From positions 1 to 64,000 of the forward strand of contig DATGMD010000043.1 in NCBI GenBank assembly GCA_035293805.1: 64,000 bases of DNA, read 5' to 3'. This document shows positions 1 to 7,203 of this stretch, in pieces (the stretch's first letter is position 1; every line of letters starts with the position of its first letter). A program made the position numbers and the translations under genes. The notes beneath the pieces were generated by a model. That model was not told where the DNA came from and searched no databases. It saw nothing but the letters and a program-made list of their open reading frames with translations. Origin of the DNA: JAJPHF01 sp035293805 (GTDB lineage: Bacteria > Chloroflexota > UBA6077 > JAJPHF01).

Positions 1-1
1 G

Positions 2-1267
2 ATCAACATGCTGGGCGAGCCGGCGGAGTTCCCGATCGTGTCCAACGTGTTCGGCACCCGCGAGCGCTGCGCCCTGGCCCTCGACCTGCCCCCCGAGCAA
101 GCCAAGCTCCCCCTCTCCCTCGAATATGCCCGCCGTGAGCGCGAGCAGATCCAGCCCCAGGTCATCGAGGCGGGCGAGGCGCCGGTCAAGCAGGTGGTGC
201 AGCGCGGCGCAGAGGTCGACATCCGCCGCCTACCGATCGTCAAGCACTTCGAGGGCGACCTGAGCGAAGTGATCACGATGGCCGCGGTGATGAAAGACCC
301 GGACACCGGCATCTACGACGTGTCGTTCGTGAAGGGCTTCCCCAAGGACCCGCGCAAGGCGGGCGTGTCGATTCACACGCCGCACCTGGAGCGCATCCTG
401 GCGAAGTACGAGAAGCGCGGGCAGCCCGCGCCGTACGTTCACATCCTGGGCCACCACCCAGCCTTCTTCCTGGGCGCGCTCGCGCTCACGCTCTACGACA
501 GCGACGACTACGCGACGATCGGCGGGTTCCTGGGGGAGCCGCTACGGCTGGTGCCGTCGGAGACGTGGGGGAAGGACTTCCTCGTGCCGGCGGACGCGGA
601 GATCCTCATCGAAGGCGAGATCCCGCCGGGTGAGCGCACCGTGGTCGATCCCTTCGGCGAGGTCACGCGGCTGAATCAGGCGCAGTGCCTGCGGCCGGTG
701 CTGAACATCACGGCGCTCACGCATCGCCGCGGCGCGTGGTACCAGGACGTCTTCTCCGGGCACCAGGGGCACTGGAACCTCGGCGCCATCCCGAAGGAGG
801 GGAGCGTCTACAACGCGCTGCAGCGCCGCTTCGGCAACATCGAGGCCGTGTCGCTGCCCTACTCGGGCTGCGGCCGCCTCGCCTGCTACGTCTCGATCCA
901 CAAGACGCGGGAGGGCCAGGGCAAGGAAGTCGCCATCACGACGCTGCCGGAGTCCTGGACCTTCGAGGTGATCATCGTGGTGGACGCCGACGTGGACGTG
1001 TACAACGAGCGGGACGTGCTCTGGGCCGTCTACACCTACGTCGACCCGCTCCGCGACATCGACGTCATTCACAACTTCACGAAGAACGTCTTCACGTCGG
1101 CCTTCCAGGGCCAGCGCATCCTCATCGACGCGACGAAGCCGCTGGACGTGGCGTTCCCGGAGCGCTTCCGCATGCCGCCCGACGTGATGCGCCGCATCGA
1201 CCTCGACGAGTGGATCGAGCAGGGCGGCATCCGGACGCCACAGCGCACCCCCGCGACGCCGCGCTAA
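2..1267 (+). CDS. UbiD-family decarboxylase (5' end outside window)
   Basis: The reading frame is open from base 2, so the gene starts upstream and about 420 C-terminal residues are visible; UbiD proteins are usually 450-500 residues. UbiD enzymes decarboxylate or carboxylate aromatic or alpha,beta-unsaturated acids with prenylated FMN. Family signatures visible are the LGHHPAFFLGA stretch, GGFLGEPLRLV, the PFGEVTR segment holding the conserved active-site Glu, LPYSGCGRLACYVSI and the VVDADVDVYN segment. It is followed 12 bases later by a 53-residue double-CxxC protein on the same strand, probably its partner. Two other UbiD genes lie at 40-43 kb. The family call is firm; the substrate is unknown. 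Confidence 0.9.
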   Translation: MNMLGEPAEFPIVSNVFGTRERCALALDLPPEQAKLPLSLEYARREREQIQPQVIEAGEAPVKQVVQRGAEVDIRRLPIVKHFEGDLSEVITMAAVMKDPDTGIYDVSFVKGFPKDPRKAGVSIHTPHLERILAKYEKRGQPAPYVHILGHHPAFFLGALALTLYDSDDYATIGGFLGEPLRLVPSETWGKDFLVPADAEILIEGEIPPGERTVVDPFGEVTRLNQAQCLRPVLNITALTHRRGAWYQDVFSGHQGHWNLGAIPKEGSVYNALQRRFGNIEAVSLPYSGCGRLACYVSIHKTREGQGKEVAITTLPESWTFEVIIVVDADVDVYNERDVLWAVYTYVDPLRDIDVIHNFTKNVFTSAFQGQRILIDATKPLDVAFPERFRMPPDVMRRIDLDEWIEQGGIRTPQRTPATPR

Positions 1268-1279
1268 GAGGGAGAGCCA

Positions 1280-1441
1280 ATGGACCGCATCTTCTGGGTG
1301 AAGTGCCCCGGCTGCGCCAATCGCTTCTACTGCGATTGGACGCTGCGCCACGCCGGCTACGACCTGATTTGCCCGTATTGCCGCCGCGGCTTCCTGCCTG
1401 ACGAGAGTCCCGAGCTGGACGAGCGCTGGTTCGGCCACTAA
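1280..1441 (+). CDS. Small double-CxxC (zinc-ribbon) protein, candidate UbiD accessory subunit
   Basis: ATG at 1280 follows AGAGGGAGAG at a good spacing and encodes 53 residues ending with TAA at 1439-1441. The protein holds CPGC near residue 9 and CPYC near residue 34, the spacing of a small zinc ribbon, with many aromatic residues and an acidic C-terminus. It sits 12 bases after the UbiD stop and before a strong hairpin, so the two are almost certainly co-transcribed. Non-oxidative hydroxyarylic acid decarboxylases (the VdcBCD/BsdBCD type) carry a small subunit D that also has paired CxxC motifs; this protein is analogous in size, motif and position. That equivalence is inference. Confidence 0.75.
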   Translation: MDRIFWVKCPGCANRFYCDWTLRHAGYDLICPYCRRGFLPDESPELDERWFGH

Positions 1442-1448
1442 GCATCTG

Positions 1449-1501
1449 GCCGAGGAAGGCAAGTGGGTTTGGCGTAGCCAAACCCACTTGCCTTCCTCGG
1501 C
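1449..1501. terminator. Perfect 25-bp inverted repeat with 3-nt loop
   Basis: Arms 1449-1473 and 1477-1501 are perfectly complementary around the loop GTA. The hairpin lies 7 bases after the small zinc-ribbon gene and before a same-strand methyltransferase gene, so it probably ends the UbiD transcript. It lacks a T-tract, and the perfect stem is unusually long. The right flank (CCTCGGCAACCGGCTTAG) resembles the flank of a weaker hairpin at 26274-26322. Confidence 0.7.
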
Positions 1502-1643
1502 AACCGGCTTAGCGCGCAGCCCCGTGGGGCTTCGCCGTGGGTCACGCCGCAAGCTGGACTGCCGCGGGCCGCGTGCCGTATCCTAGCCGGGGTCGCCGCC
1601 CGAACCGTCGCGGGTGGCCAGGCCCGGGCAGGGGAGGCGCGGG

Positions 1644-2375
1644 GTGAGGCTGGTCGAGGCGGCCCCGGATTCGGTCGAGGCCGTCGGCGTCGAGACGCTG
1701 CTCCGCATGGCCGATGTCGCAGCGTACAACGACTGGGTCTATCGCCGCATTCGTCCCTACCTCGGCGATCGGCTGCTGGAAGTGGGCTGCGGCATCGGCA
1801 ACATGAGCGGCTACTACGCGGACCGCCCCCTGCTCGTCTGCCTCGATCTGCTCGTGGAATCGCTCGCCCTCGTCCGCGCCAAGCTCGGCGATTGCCCGAG
1901 CCTGCACACTGTCCAGGGCGACATCTGCGCCGAGGCCACAATCGCCGCGCTGGCGGACTACCGCTTCGACACCGCCGTCATGCTAAACGTGCTGGAGCAC
2001 ATCGCGGACGACGCCGGCGCGCTGGCCGCCATCCATCGCCTGCTGGAGCCCGGCGGGCGGCTGGTCCTGCTGCTGCCCGCCGAACGCTACCTCTACGGCA
2101 CGCTCGACCGCGCGCTCGGCCACTACCGCCGCTACGAGCCAGCCACCGTGCGCCCCCTGCTCGAGCGGAGCGGGTACCAGATCGAGCTGCTGGAGTACAT
2201 GAACCTGGCCGGCATCCTCGGCTGGTTCCTGAATGGCCGGGTGTTGCGGCGTCGCCTGTTGCCCCGCCCGCAGCTTGCCGCCTTCAACGTGCTGGCGCCG
2301 CTCTTCGAGCGCCTCGAAGGCGTGATCCGCCCACCGCGTGGGCAGTCGCTGCTCGTGGTCTGCCGCCGGCCATAG
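1644..2375 (+). CDS. Class I SAM-dependent methyltransferase
   Basis: 243 residues from GTG 1644. This start is preferred over GTG 1614 because GGGGAGG lies 6 bases upstream of it. The SAM-binding motif I reads LLEVGCGIGN, followed by the acidic motif II VCLDLL and a motif IV/V region FDTAVMLNVLEHI, the Methyltransf_11/UbiE-like pattern. The middle segment LEPGGRLVLLLPAERYLYGTLD and the HYRRYEP motif match methyltransferases often seen near glycan or lipid biosynthesis genes. The C-terminal part is basic and hydrophobic and may touch the membrane. The substrate is not identifiable. It converges on the pterin dehydratase gene with a 19-base gap. Confidence 0.85.
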   Translation: MRLVEAAPDSVEAVGVETLLRMADVAAYNDWVYRRIRPYLGDRLLEVGCGIGNMSGYYADRPLLVCLDLLVESLALVRAKLGDCPSLHTVQGDICAEATIAALADYRFDTAVMLNVLEHIADDAGALAAIHRLLEPGGRLVLLLPAERYLYGTLDRALGHYRRYEPATVRPLLERSGYQIELLEYMNLAGILGWFLNGRVLRRRLLPRPQLAAFNVLAPLFERLEGVIRPPRGQSLLVVCRRP

Positions 2376-2394
2376 CGTGGGGGCGGCCGGCCAG

Positions 2395-2751
2395 TTAAGC
2401 GGTCGCCGCCGCCCGGTCCGCCGCGTAGGCTCGATCGCACTTCGCGGCGAACACGAAGTCGCTCTCGGTCAGACCGTCGATCTTGTGGGTCCACACCTCC
2501 ACGCCCAGCCGCCCCCAGGCGACGTGCAGATCGGGATGGTGCTGCTGTTCCTCGGCGATCGCGGCCACCCGGTTGGCGAGCGCCATCGCCTCGGCGAAGT
2601 TCTTCACGCGGTAGGTGCGGACCAGCTTCTTGTCGCGCTCCACTTCCCAGCCGTCGAGCTGGGCGAGGAGCGGCGCGATCTGGGCCGCGGTGAGGGGCGG
2701 CACGCCGCCCTTGCACGGCACGCAGGTTTGGTCGGCCAGACTAGCTTGCAT
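2395..2751 (-). CDS. phhB: 4a-hydroxytetrahydrobiopterin dehydratase (pterin-4a-carbinolamine dehydratase)
   Basis: 118 residues. It dehydrates 4a-hydroxytetrahydropterin, the by-product of aromatic amino acid hydroxylases, and in bacteria without such enzymes may serve other pterin chemistry. Signatures are the N-terminal LADQTCVPCKGGVPPL, the active-site EQQHHPDL and the C-terminal THKIDGLTESDFVFAAKCD. ATG 2751 is chosen because it gives the standard start of the family and follows GGGGAAG; the upstream TTG at 2766 has no support. No pterin-dependent hydroxylase is visible nearby. Confidence 0.93.
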   Translation of the reverse strand: MQASLADQTCVPCKGGVPPLTAAQIAPLLAQLDGWEVERDKKLVRTYRVKNFAEAMALANRVAAIAEEQQHHPDLHVAWGRLGVEVWTHKIDGLTESDFVFAAKCDRAYAADRAAATA

Positions 2752-2826
2752 GGCTTCCCCCGTCAACGGGCGTTCGGCGGGCCGGCGCTGAGGGGCACCG
2801 GCTCGTCCATATGGTATCGCGGGGGA

Positions 2827-4392
2827 TCAGAACACGTCGTACTGGTAGAGGTTGTACTGGTCCATCAGGCGGATGAGCTTCGCCCCGTAGGCCGGGTCGG
2901 TGGCGTAGCCGGCGTCGGCGATGGCCTGGGCGAACGCGCGGGGATCGGCGGCCAGGTAGAGCGCCGGCCAGTAGCGAGAGTTCTGGCGGAAGAACCAGCC
3001 ATGATCCGCGAACGACGCCTCGAGGCTAGCGTAGGCGCGGAACGGCTCGTAGCTCTCCACGTCCTCGTCGTCCACCACCTCCCAGGCGGGCATCCAGTAG
3101 ACGCTCTGGCCGGGCACTGCGCCATTGCTCTTGATGCCAAAGAAGTTGTTCGCCGCCCGCGCCAGCACGCTATCGCCCCAGTCCGACTCCAGGATCGCCT
3201 GCGCGATCGTGACCGACGCCGGCACGCCGGTCTGCCGCGCCGACGCCTGAGCGGGGACCACCGCCGCCGCAATGAACTGCGCCTTCTGCTGCTGGCCCGT
3301 CCCGGGCGCGGGCCAGGCCGCGCCGCGCGCCGGGACGATCGCCAGCGGCCGGCCGCCCGGGATCAGGACGCGCTGGCCGGACGGGAGCGCATCGCCCGCT
3401 CCCAGCCCGTTGGCCGCCGCGATGTCCGCAGCCGCCACGCCGTAGCGCTGGGCCAGCCCCGCCACGGTATCGCCCGGCGCGACCGTCTGCAGCACGCCGG
3501 ACACGGGCAGCACGGTCAGCGCCTGGCCCACCAGCAAGCGGTCGGGGTCGGGCAGGTAGTTCGCCGCGCGCAACGTGTCCACGTCAATGCCGAAGCGCTG
3601 CGCGATCCGAGTCAACGAGTCGCCCGGCCCGACGACGTAGGTCTGCACCCGCTCCACCAGCGGACGCGGGTCGACCGCAGAGGGCGGCGGACTCACCGCC
3701 ATTCCGTCCGCCGTGTCGGCGCCGCCCGCGGCGGTCGCGCCCGCCGGGGCCGACGCGGCCGCCGCAACCGTCGCGTCCGCGCCTGTGGCGCCAAGCGAAT
3801 CAGCCCCGGTGGTGGCCCCCGCCGCGGGATCGGTCGCCGCCAGCGCGGGCGTCTCGTCGCCCGCGGCATCGTCCGCGGCCGCGGCTTGACTCGCTGCAAT
3901 CGCCGGTGTCGCGCCGGCCGACGCGGCGCCATCCGCGGTGGGCGAATCGCCAGGAGCCGGCGCAGCAGCCGTCTCTAGCTCACTCGCCGCGAGCCCATCC
4001 GCCCCCGCGTCCGGAGGCCCCACCTCGGGCGGCGCCACTGCCGCGGCTCCGTAGGCGCCACTCGCGGAAGCGCGTGTGTCGAGCGTCGCGGCGGCGTCCG
4101 GCGCGGGCGAAGCGACGGGGGGCGCGGTGTCGGTCAGCGTCGCAGCCGTCGGGACGCTGGCCGGGCGTGACCACGGCGCCGCATGAACGTTCGGCGACCA
4201 GACGACCAGCGTCAGCGCCAACACAACAGCCGCGCCGAACACCGCCAGCGGCCTAGTAGCTACCAGCCGCGCGTTCTCGCCCGGCGCGCCGGCGCGGGGC
4301 GGAGGGGTGCGATGGAGAGCGCGCGCAAATATTCCGGGCACAGTATGCCTCAGCCCTCGTGGCAAGAGAGAATGGACCGAGCCTCGTAGCAT
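2827..4392 (-). CDS. Membrane-anchored LysM/glucosaminidase cell-wall hydrolase
   Basis: 521 residues from ATG 4392; the frame stays open upstream but only by running antisense through the tRNA, so that part is rejected. Layout: short basic cytoplasmic tail, one membrane segment near residues 46-64, a long Ala/Pro/Asp-rich linker of about 180 residues, two LysM domains (VVGPGDSLTRIAQRFG and TVAPGDTVAGLAQRYG) and a C-terminal glucosaminidase-type domain. The AILESDWG motif carries the expected catalytic Glu, followed by NNFFGIKS. It should cleave peptidoglycan N-acetylglucosaminyl bonds outside the membrane. The start has only a weak ribosome site. It is divergent from the tRNA and not in an operon. 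Confidence 0.88.
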   Translation of the reverse strand: MLRGSVHSLLPRGLRHTVPGIFARALHRTPPPRAGAPGENARLVATRPLAVFGAAVVLALTLVVWSPNVHAAPWSRPASVPTAATLTDTAPPVASPAPDAAATLDTRASASGAYGAAAVAPPEVGPPDAGADGLAASELETAAAPAPGDSPTADGAASAGATPAIAASQAAAADDAAGDETPALAATDPAAGATTGADSLGATGADATVAAAASAPAGATAAGGADTADGMAVSPPPSAVDPRPLVERVQTYVVGPGDSLTRIAQRFGIDVDTLRAANYLPDPDRLLVGQALTVLPVSGVLQTVAPGDTVAGLAQRYGVAAADIAAANGLGAGDALPSGQRVLIPGGRPLAIVPARGAAWPAPGTGQQQKAQFIAAAVVPAQASARQTGVPASVTIAQAILESDWGDSVLARAANNFFGIKSNGAVPGQSVYWMPAWEVVDDEDVESYEPFRAYASLEASFADHGWFFRQNSRYWPALYLAADPRAFAQAIADAGYATDPAYGAKLIRLMDQYNLYQYDVF

Positions 4393-4569
4393 CGCGCGAA
4401 CCGACCGGCGGAATCTGGCCGTCGATTCGCACGACGAATACTTCGGTCTAGGCGAAGTTATAGAACAAATGCCGCGTGGTGTGCCACCGATTTCCGCGTG
4501 GCCGCCGGGGCGGGATTGGCACGGTTGGACGAGGCGGTACGCGCACGGGCAGCCGTGGTAAACTGCGGT

Positions 4570-4642
4570 GGGCCGGTAGCTCAGTTGGCAGAGCAGCGGA
4601 CTTTTAATCCGAGGGTCCAGGGTTCGAGTCCCTGCCGGCCTA
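4570..4642 (+). tRNA. tRNA-Lys (anticodon TTT)
   Basis: 73-nt cloverleaf: acceptor GGGCCGG pairs with CCGGCCT (one G-T pair), D stem GCTC/GAGC, anticodon loop CTTTTAA with TTT at 4603-4605, variable loop GGGTC, T arm CAGGG-TTCGAGT-CCCTG, discriminator A 4642. CCA is not encoded, which fits the CCA-adding enzyme gene at 55.9 kb. One 27-43 G-A mismatch is present in the anticodon stem. A TAAACT -10-like box ends 5 bases upstream. Confidence 0.96.
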
Positions 4643-4787
4643 CCCCGCAAGCCACGAGTCTGGCGCCGGAATCTCCAGGTTGGCTGTATGCTACCTGGGG
4701 ATTTCTATGCCCTTCCTAGCGAGGGTTGCGCCGGAGCACGAGCTTCCCGAGTCCATCACGGGCGTTGGGACCTCTGCAGCGAGGGTC

Positions 4788-4816
4788 TTGCGGAGCGGGC
4801 GGTGACGCCGTATACC
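4788..4816 (+). promoter_or_regulatory. Sigma-70-like promoter for the secreted protein at 4869
   Basis: TTGCGG at 4788-4793 and TATACC at 4811-4816 are separated by 17 bases, about 52 bases ahead of the ATG at 4869. The 225 bases between the tRNA and this gene contain no other coding signal. Confidence 0.45.
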
Positions 4817-4868
4817 CTGGGCTGAGGAGTGCGACCGTGGCGTAGGGCTGGCGACAGGGGGTGCGCGG

Positions 4869-5930
4869 ATGAGTGCAGCTGCAACCTGGCGGGCCCGGGG
4901 CGCCCTCGGCCTCGTGGCGCTCCTACTCGTGGGGGCTGGCTACCCTGTCGGGGTGACACGCGCGGCGCCAGCGGGCCAGGTCGACCCCAACGTCGTCGTG
5001 CAGATCACGAGCCCGCAGCCCGGGCAGCAGCTGCAAGGCCAGGTGGAGATCGCCGGCTACGCGGCCGACCAGCGCAGTCCGTCGGGGTCCGGCCTGAACG
5101 AGCGGGACATCCGCCTCTATTTGAACGACGCGTCGGACGAGCAAAACCTCGTCGACTACGCCGCGGCAGGGCTGGATAGTCCGTCCGCAGCGGCAGCGCT
5201 CGGCCCGCGGTTCGCGCAAGTGGGTTTCGGGGATACCTGGCAGACGTGCGCGTTCCCCCCGGGACACTACCAGCTGATCGTCTGGGTCTCCAGTCTGGTC
5301 GCGCCGGGCAGCCGGAACGTGGCAAGCGTCGACGTGGACGTGGCGCCCTGTCCGCCGGGTCAGTCCCTCTACTCGCTCCAGGCCGACACTATCCGCATCT
5401 CGCCGCCCGACGCCAGGGGTATTCGAGTCCCGCAGCTCTTTGCGGACGTTGCGGCTGGCGCCGACATGCGCTGCGCTCCCGCCGACGAGTTCTGCGCCTA
5501 CGATATTCGCTTTCGTGAAGTGCCCGGCCCGACCGGCTCGCTAACGAACGCCCGGACCGACGGCTTCTATTTCTTCAACGTCAGCCCGACGCGCGGGACC
5601 ATCTCGCTGTACTACCGCCCGCCCGCGGCTGACCCGTCGGTCGGCTCCTCCCGGGACGTGCGGCTCGTGCCGCCGACGCCGTCGCCGGTCGTGCGCCGCG
5701 GCACGGCCACGAACCGGCTGGCGGTCGTGGTGCAGGGCGACTGGATCCGCTGCTTCGTCAACGGGGAGCAGGTGGTGGACGTCCACGACACGCAGGGCAA
5801 GTGGGGACAGATGGCCTGGGGCGCGGAAAGCGTCGCCCACGCCCCGTCGGTTGAAGTGGACGTGGCGAACGCCGTGATTACCACGCCAGGGCCCCTGGCC
5901 GCGCTAGGGCCGGTGCTCGCGGGCTCGTAG
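4869..5930 (+). CDS. Secreted protein, shared N-terminal domain plus concanavalin-like C-terminus
   Basis: 353 residues with a Sec signal peptide (hydrophobic LGLVALLLVGAGY, likely cut after TRAAPA). The first mature domain, about residues 37-160, is clearly the same as that of the protein at 62246: VVVQITSPQPGQ, EIAGYAADQRS, SGLNERDI, LGPRFAQVGF, HYQLIVWVSSL. That domain looks like an extracellular immunoglobulin-type fold. The second half (DGFYFFNVSP, RLAVVVQGDWIRCFVNGEQVVDV) resembles LamG/DUF1080-type beta-sandwich domains. Two Cys pairs may form disulfides. ATG 4869 follows CAGGGGG. The function is unknown; a sugar-binding or surface role is only inferred. Confidence 0.8.
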   Translation: MSAAATWRARGALGLVALLLVGAGYPVGVTRAAPAGQVDPNVVVQITSPQPGQQLQGQVEIAGYAADQRSPSGSGLNERDIRLYLNDASDEQNLVDYAAAGLDSPSAAAALGPRFAQVGFGDTWQTCAFPPGHYQLIVWVSSLVAPGSRNVASVDVDVAPCPPGQSLYSLQADTIRISPPDARGIRVPQLFADVAAGADMRCAPADEFCAYDIRFREVPGPTGSLTNARTDGFYFFNVSPTRGTISLYYRPPAADPSVGSSRDVRLVPPTPSPVVRRGTATNRLAVVVQGDWIRCFVNGEQVVDVHDTQGKWGQMAWGAESVAHAPSVEVDVANAVITTPGPLAALGPVLAGS

Positions 5931-5983
5931 GGCGGGACCCGACTCGTTCCGCACCACCCTCCGGCCTGGGCGAAGGGAGCGTC

Positions 5984-7108
5984 ATGGGAGGCAGCATGAG
6001 GGCAGAGCGCGCGGTCCGTTATCGGTCCAGGCCGACGGGGCGGCTGTGCTGCGCCGCGCTGCTGCCCCTCTTGCTGGCCGCAGCCTGCCGGCCGGGCACG
6101 GCGGGCCCGGTAGCGCCGGCCGGGCCCGGGGCGCCGGACGGCGCGAGCGCGGGGGCGGCGGGCGCGGGCGCGAGGGCCGGCGATCCGAGCGCCGCGGCGC
6201 CGCTCGCGCTCCGCGTCGCCTACGCGTCGCCGGGGGCAGCCCTCGCCCCGGTCTGGGTCGCGTACGAGCAGGGGCTGTTCCGCGAGCAGGGCCTCGACGT
6301 CGATCTAGTCTTCCTGAGCGGCACGCGCACGGACCAGGGAGTGGTCAGCGGCGACACGCCGATCGGCTTCGGCACGAACGTCGTCACGTCACGGCTGGGC
6401 GGCGCCGACGTCGTGGCGATTGCCGGCGTGGTGAGCCGCATCACGTCGATGCTCTTCGCCCGGCCCGGCAACACGACCCCGCAAGACTTGCGCGGCAAAG
6501 TTGTCTCCTCCACGCTGCCCGGCGCCACGATCAGCGTCGCGACAGTCCTCGTGCTGCGCCACTTTGGGCTGGAGCCCGGGCGCGACGTGACGATCCAGAC
6601 GACGGGCGGCGCACCCGAGAAGTTCGCGCTGGTGGTGCAGGGGCTGGCGGATGCCACCCTGCTGTCGCCGCCAGAGGACCTGAAAGCGCAGGAGCAAGGC
6701 CTCGTCCTGCTCGCCGACATCACCGAGCTGAACATCCCGCTCGTCTACACGGCCGTGGGCACGACCAGCGGCTGGGCGCGCGCCCACGGCGAGGAGGTCC
6801 GGCGCTTCCTGCGCGGCTACGTGAACGCCGTCGCGCTGGCGCGCCGCGATCCGGACGTGGCGCGGACGCTGATCGGCAAGTACACGCAGACCGACGATCC
6901 GGTGCAGGTCGACGCGGCCTACCGCTACTACCGCGACGTGTGGGGCCGCCCCGACTTCCGCGTGCCGCCCGAGGCCGTCGCCTCGGTGTTGCGCGAGCTG
7001 GACACGCCAGGCGCCGACACCGCGCGGCCGGCCGACTTCATCGACAACCGCTTCATCGACGAGCTGCACGACAACGGCTTCATCCGCCAGTCCGGCGCGC
7101 TCGACTAG
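5984..7108 (+). CDS. ABC transporter substrate-binding lipoprotein (NMT1/SsuA-like)
   Basis: 374 residues. A lipobox LLLAAAC near residue 34 is followed by a Gly/Ala/Pro-rich linker, then the periplasmic-binding fold: LRVAYASPGAALAPVWVAYEQGLFREQGLDV, LRGKVVSSTLPGATISVATVLVLRHFGL and the GLADATLLSPPEDLKAQEQG hinge segment. The NMT1/THI5/SsuA family binds small organic anions or pyrimidine and aromatic compounds; the ligand here is unknown. No permease or ATPase lies next to it, so it is an orphan binding protein. ATG 5984 has AAGGGAGC upstream; ATG 5996, after GGGAGGC, is an equally possible start. Confidence 0.85.
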   Translation: MGGSMRAERAVRYRSRPTGRLCCAALLPLLLAAACRPGTAGPVAPAGPGAPDGASAGAAGAGARAGDPSAAAPLALRVAYASPGAALAPVWVAYEQGLFREQGLDVDLVFLSGTRTDQGVVSGDTPIGFGTNVVTSRLGGADVVAIAGVVSRITSMLFARPGNTTPQDLRGKVVSSTLPGATISVATVLVLRHFGLEPGRDVTIQTTGGAPEKFALVVQGLADATLLSPPEDLKAQEQGLVLLADITELNIPLVYTAVGTTSGWARAHGEEVRRFLRGYVNAVALARRDPDVARTLIGKYTQTDDPVQVDAAYRYYRDVWGRPDFRVPPEAVASVLRELDTPGADTARPADFIDNRFIDELHDNGFIRQSGALD

Positions 7109-7203
7109 CGGCCGCGCTGGCCGCCCTCGTCGCAGCTACAGCAGGTCTCCGCGCCCGTGGAGGGTCGTGTAGACGGTTGCTCCGTACCGGACGGTCTCGT
7201 TTC

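Noticed and set aside
542..1552. Long minus-strand frame (336 codons) opposite the first UbiD gene
   Set aside because: No recognisable domains, no ribosome site, and composition typical of antisense frames in GC-rich DNA. The plus strand holds a clear UbiD.
2338..3978. Plus-strand frame (546 codons) opposite the LysM protein gene
   Set aside because: Arg/Gly/His-rich with no motifs; an antisense shadow of the real gene.
4393..4650. N-terminal 86-codon extension of the LysM protein
   Set aside because: Reads through the tRNA on the opposite strand and has no ribosome site; ATG 4392 gives a normal membrane-protein start.
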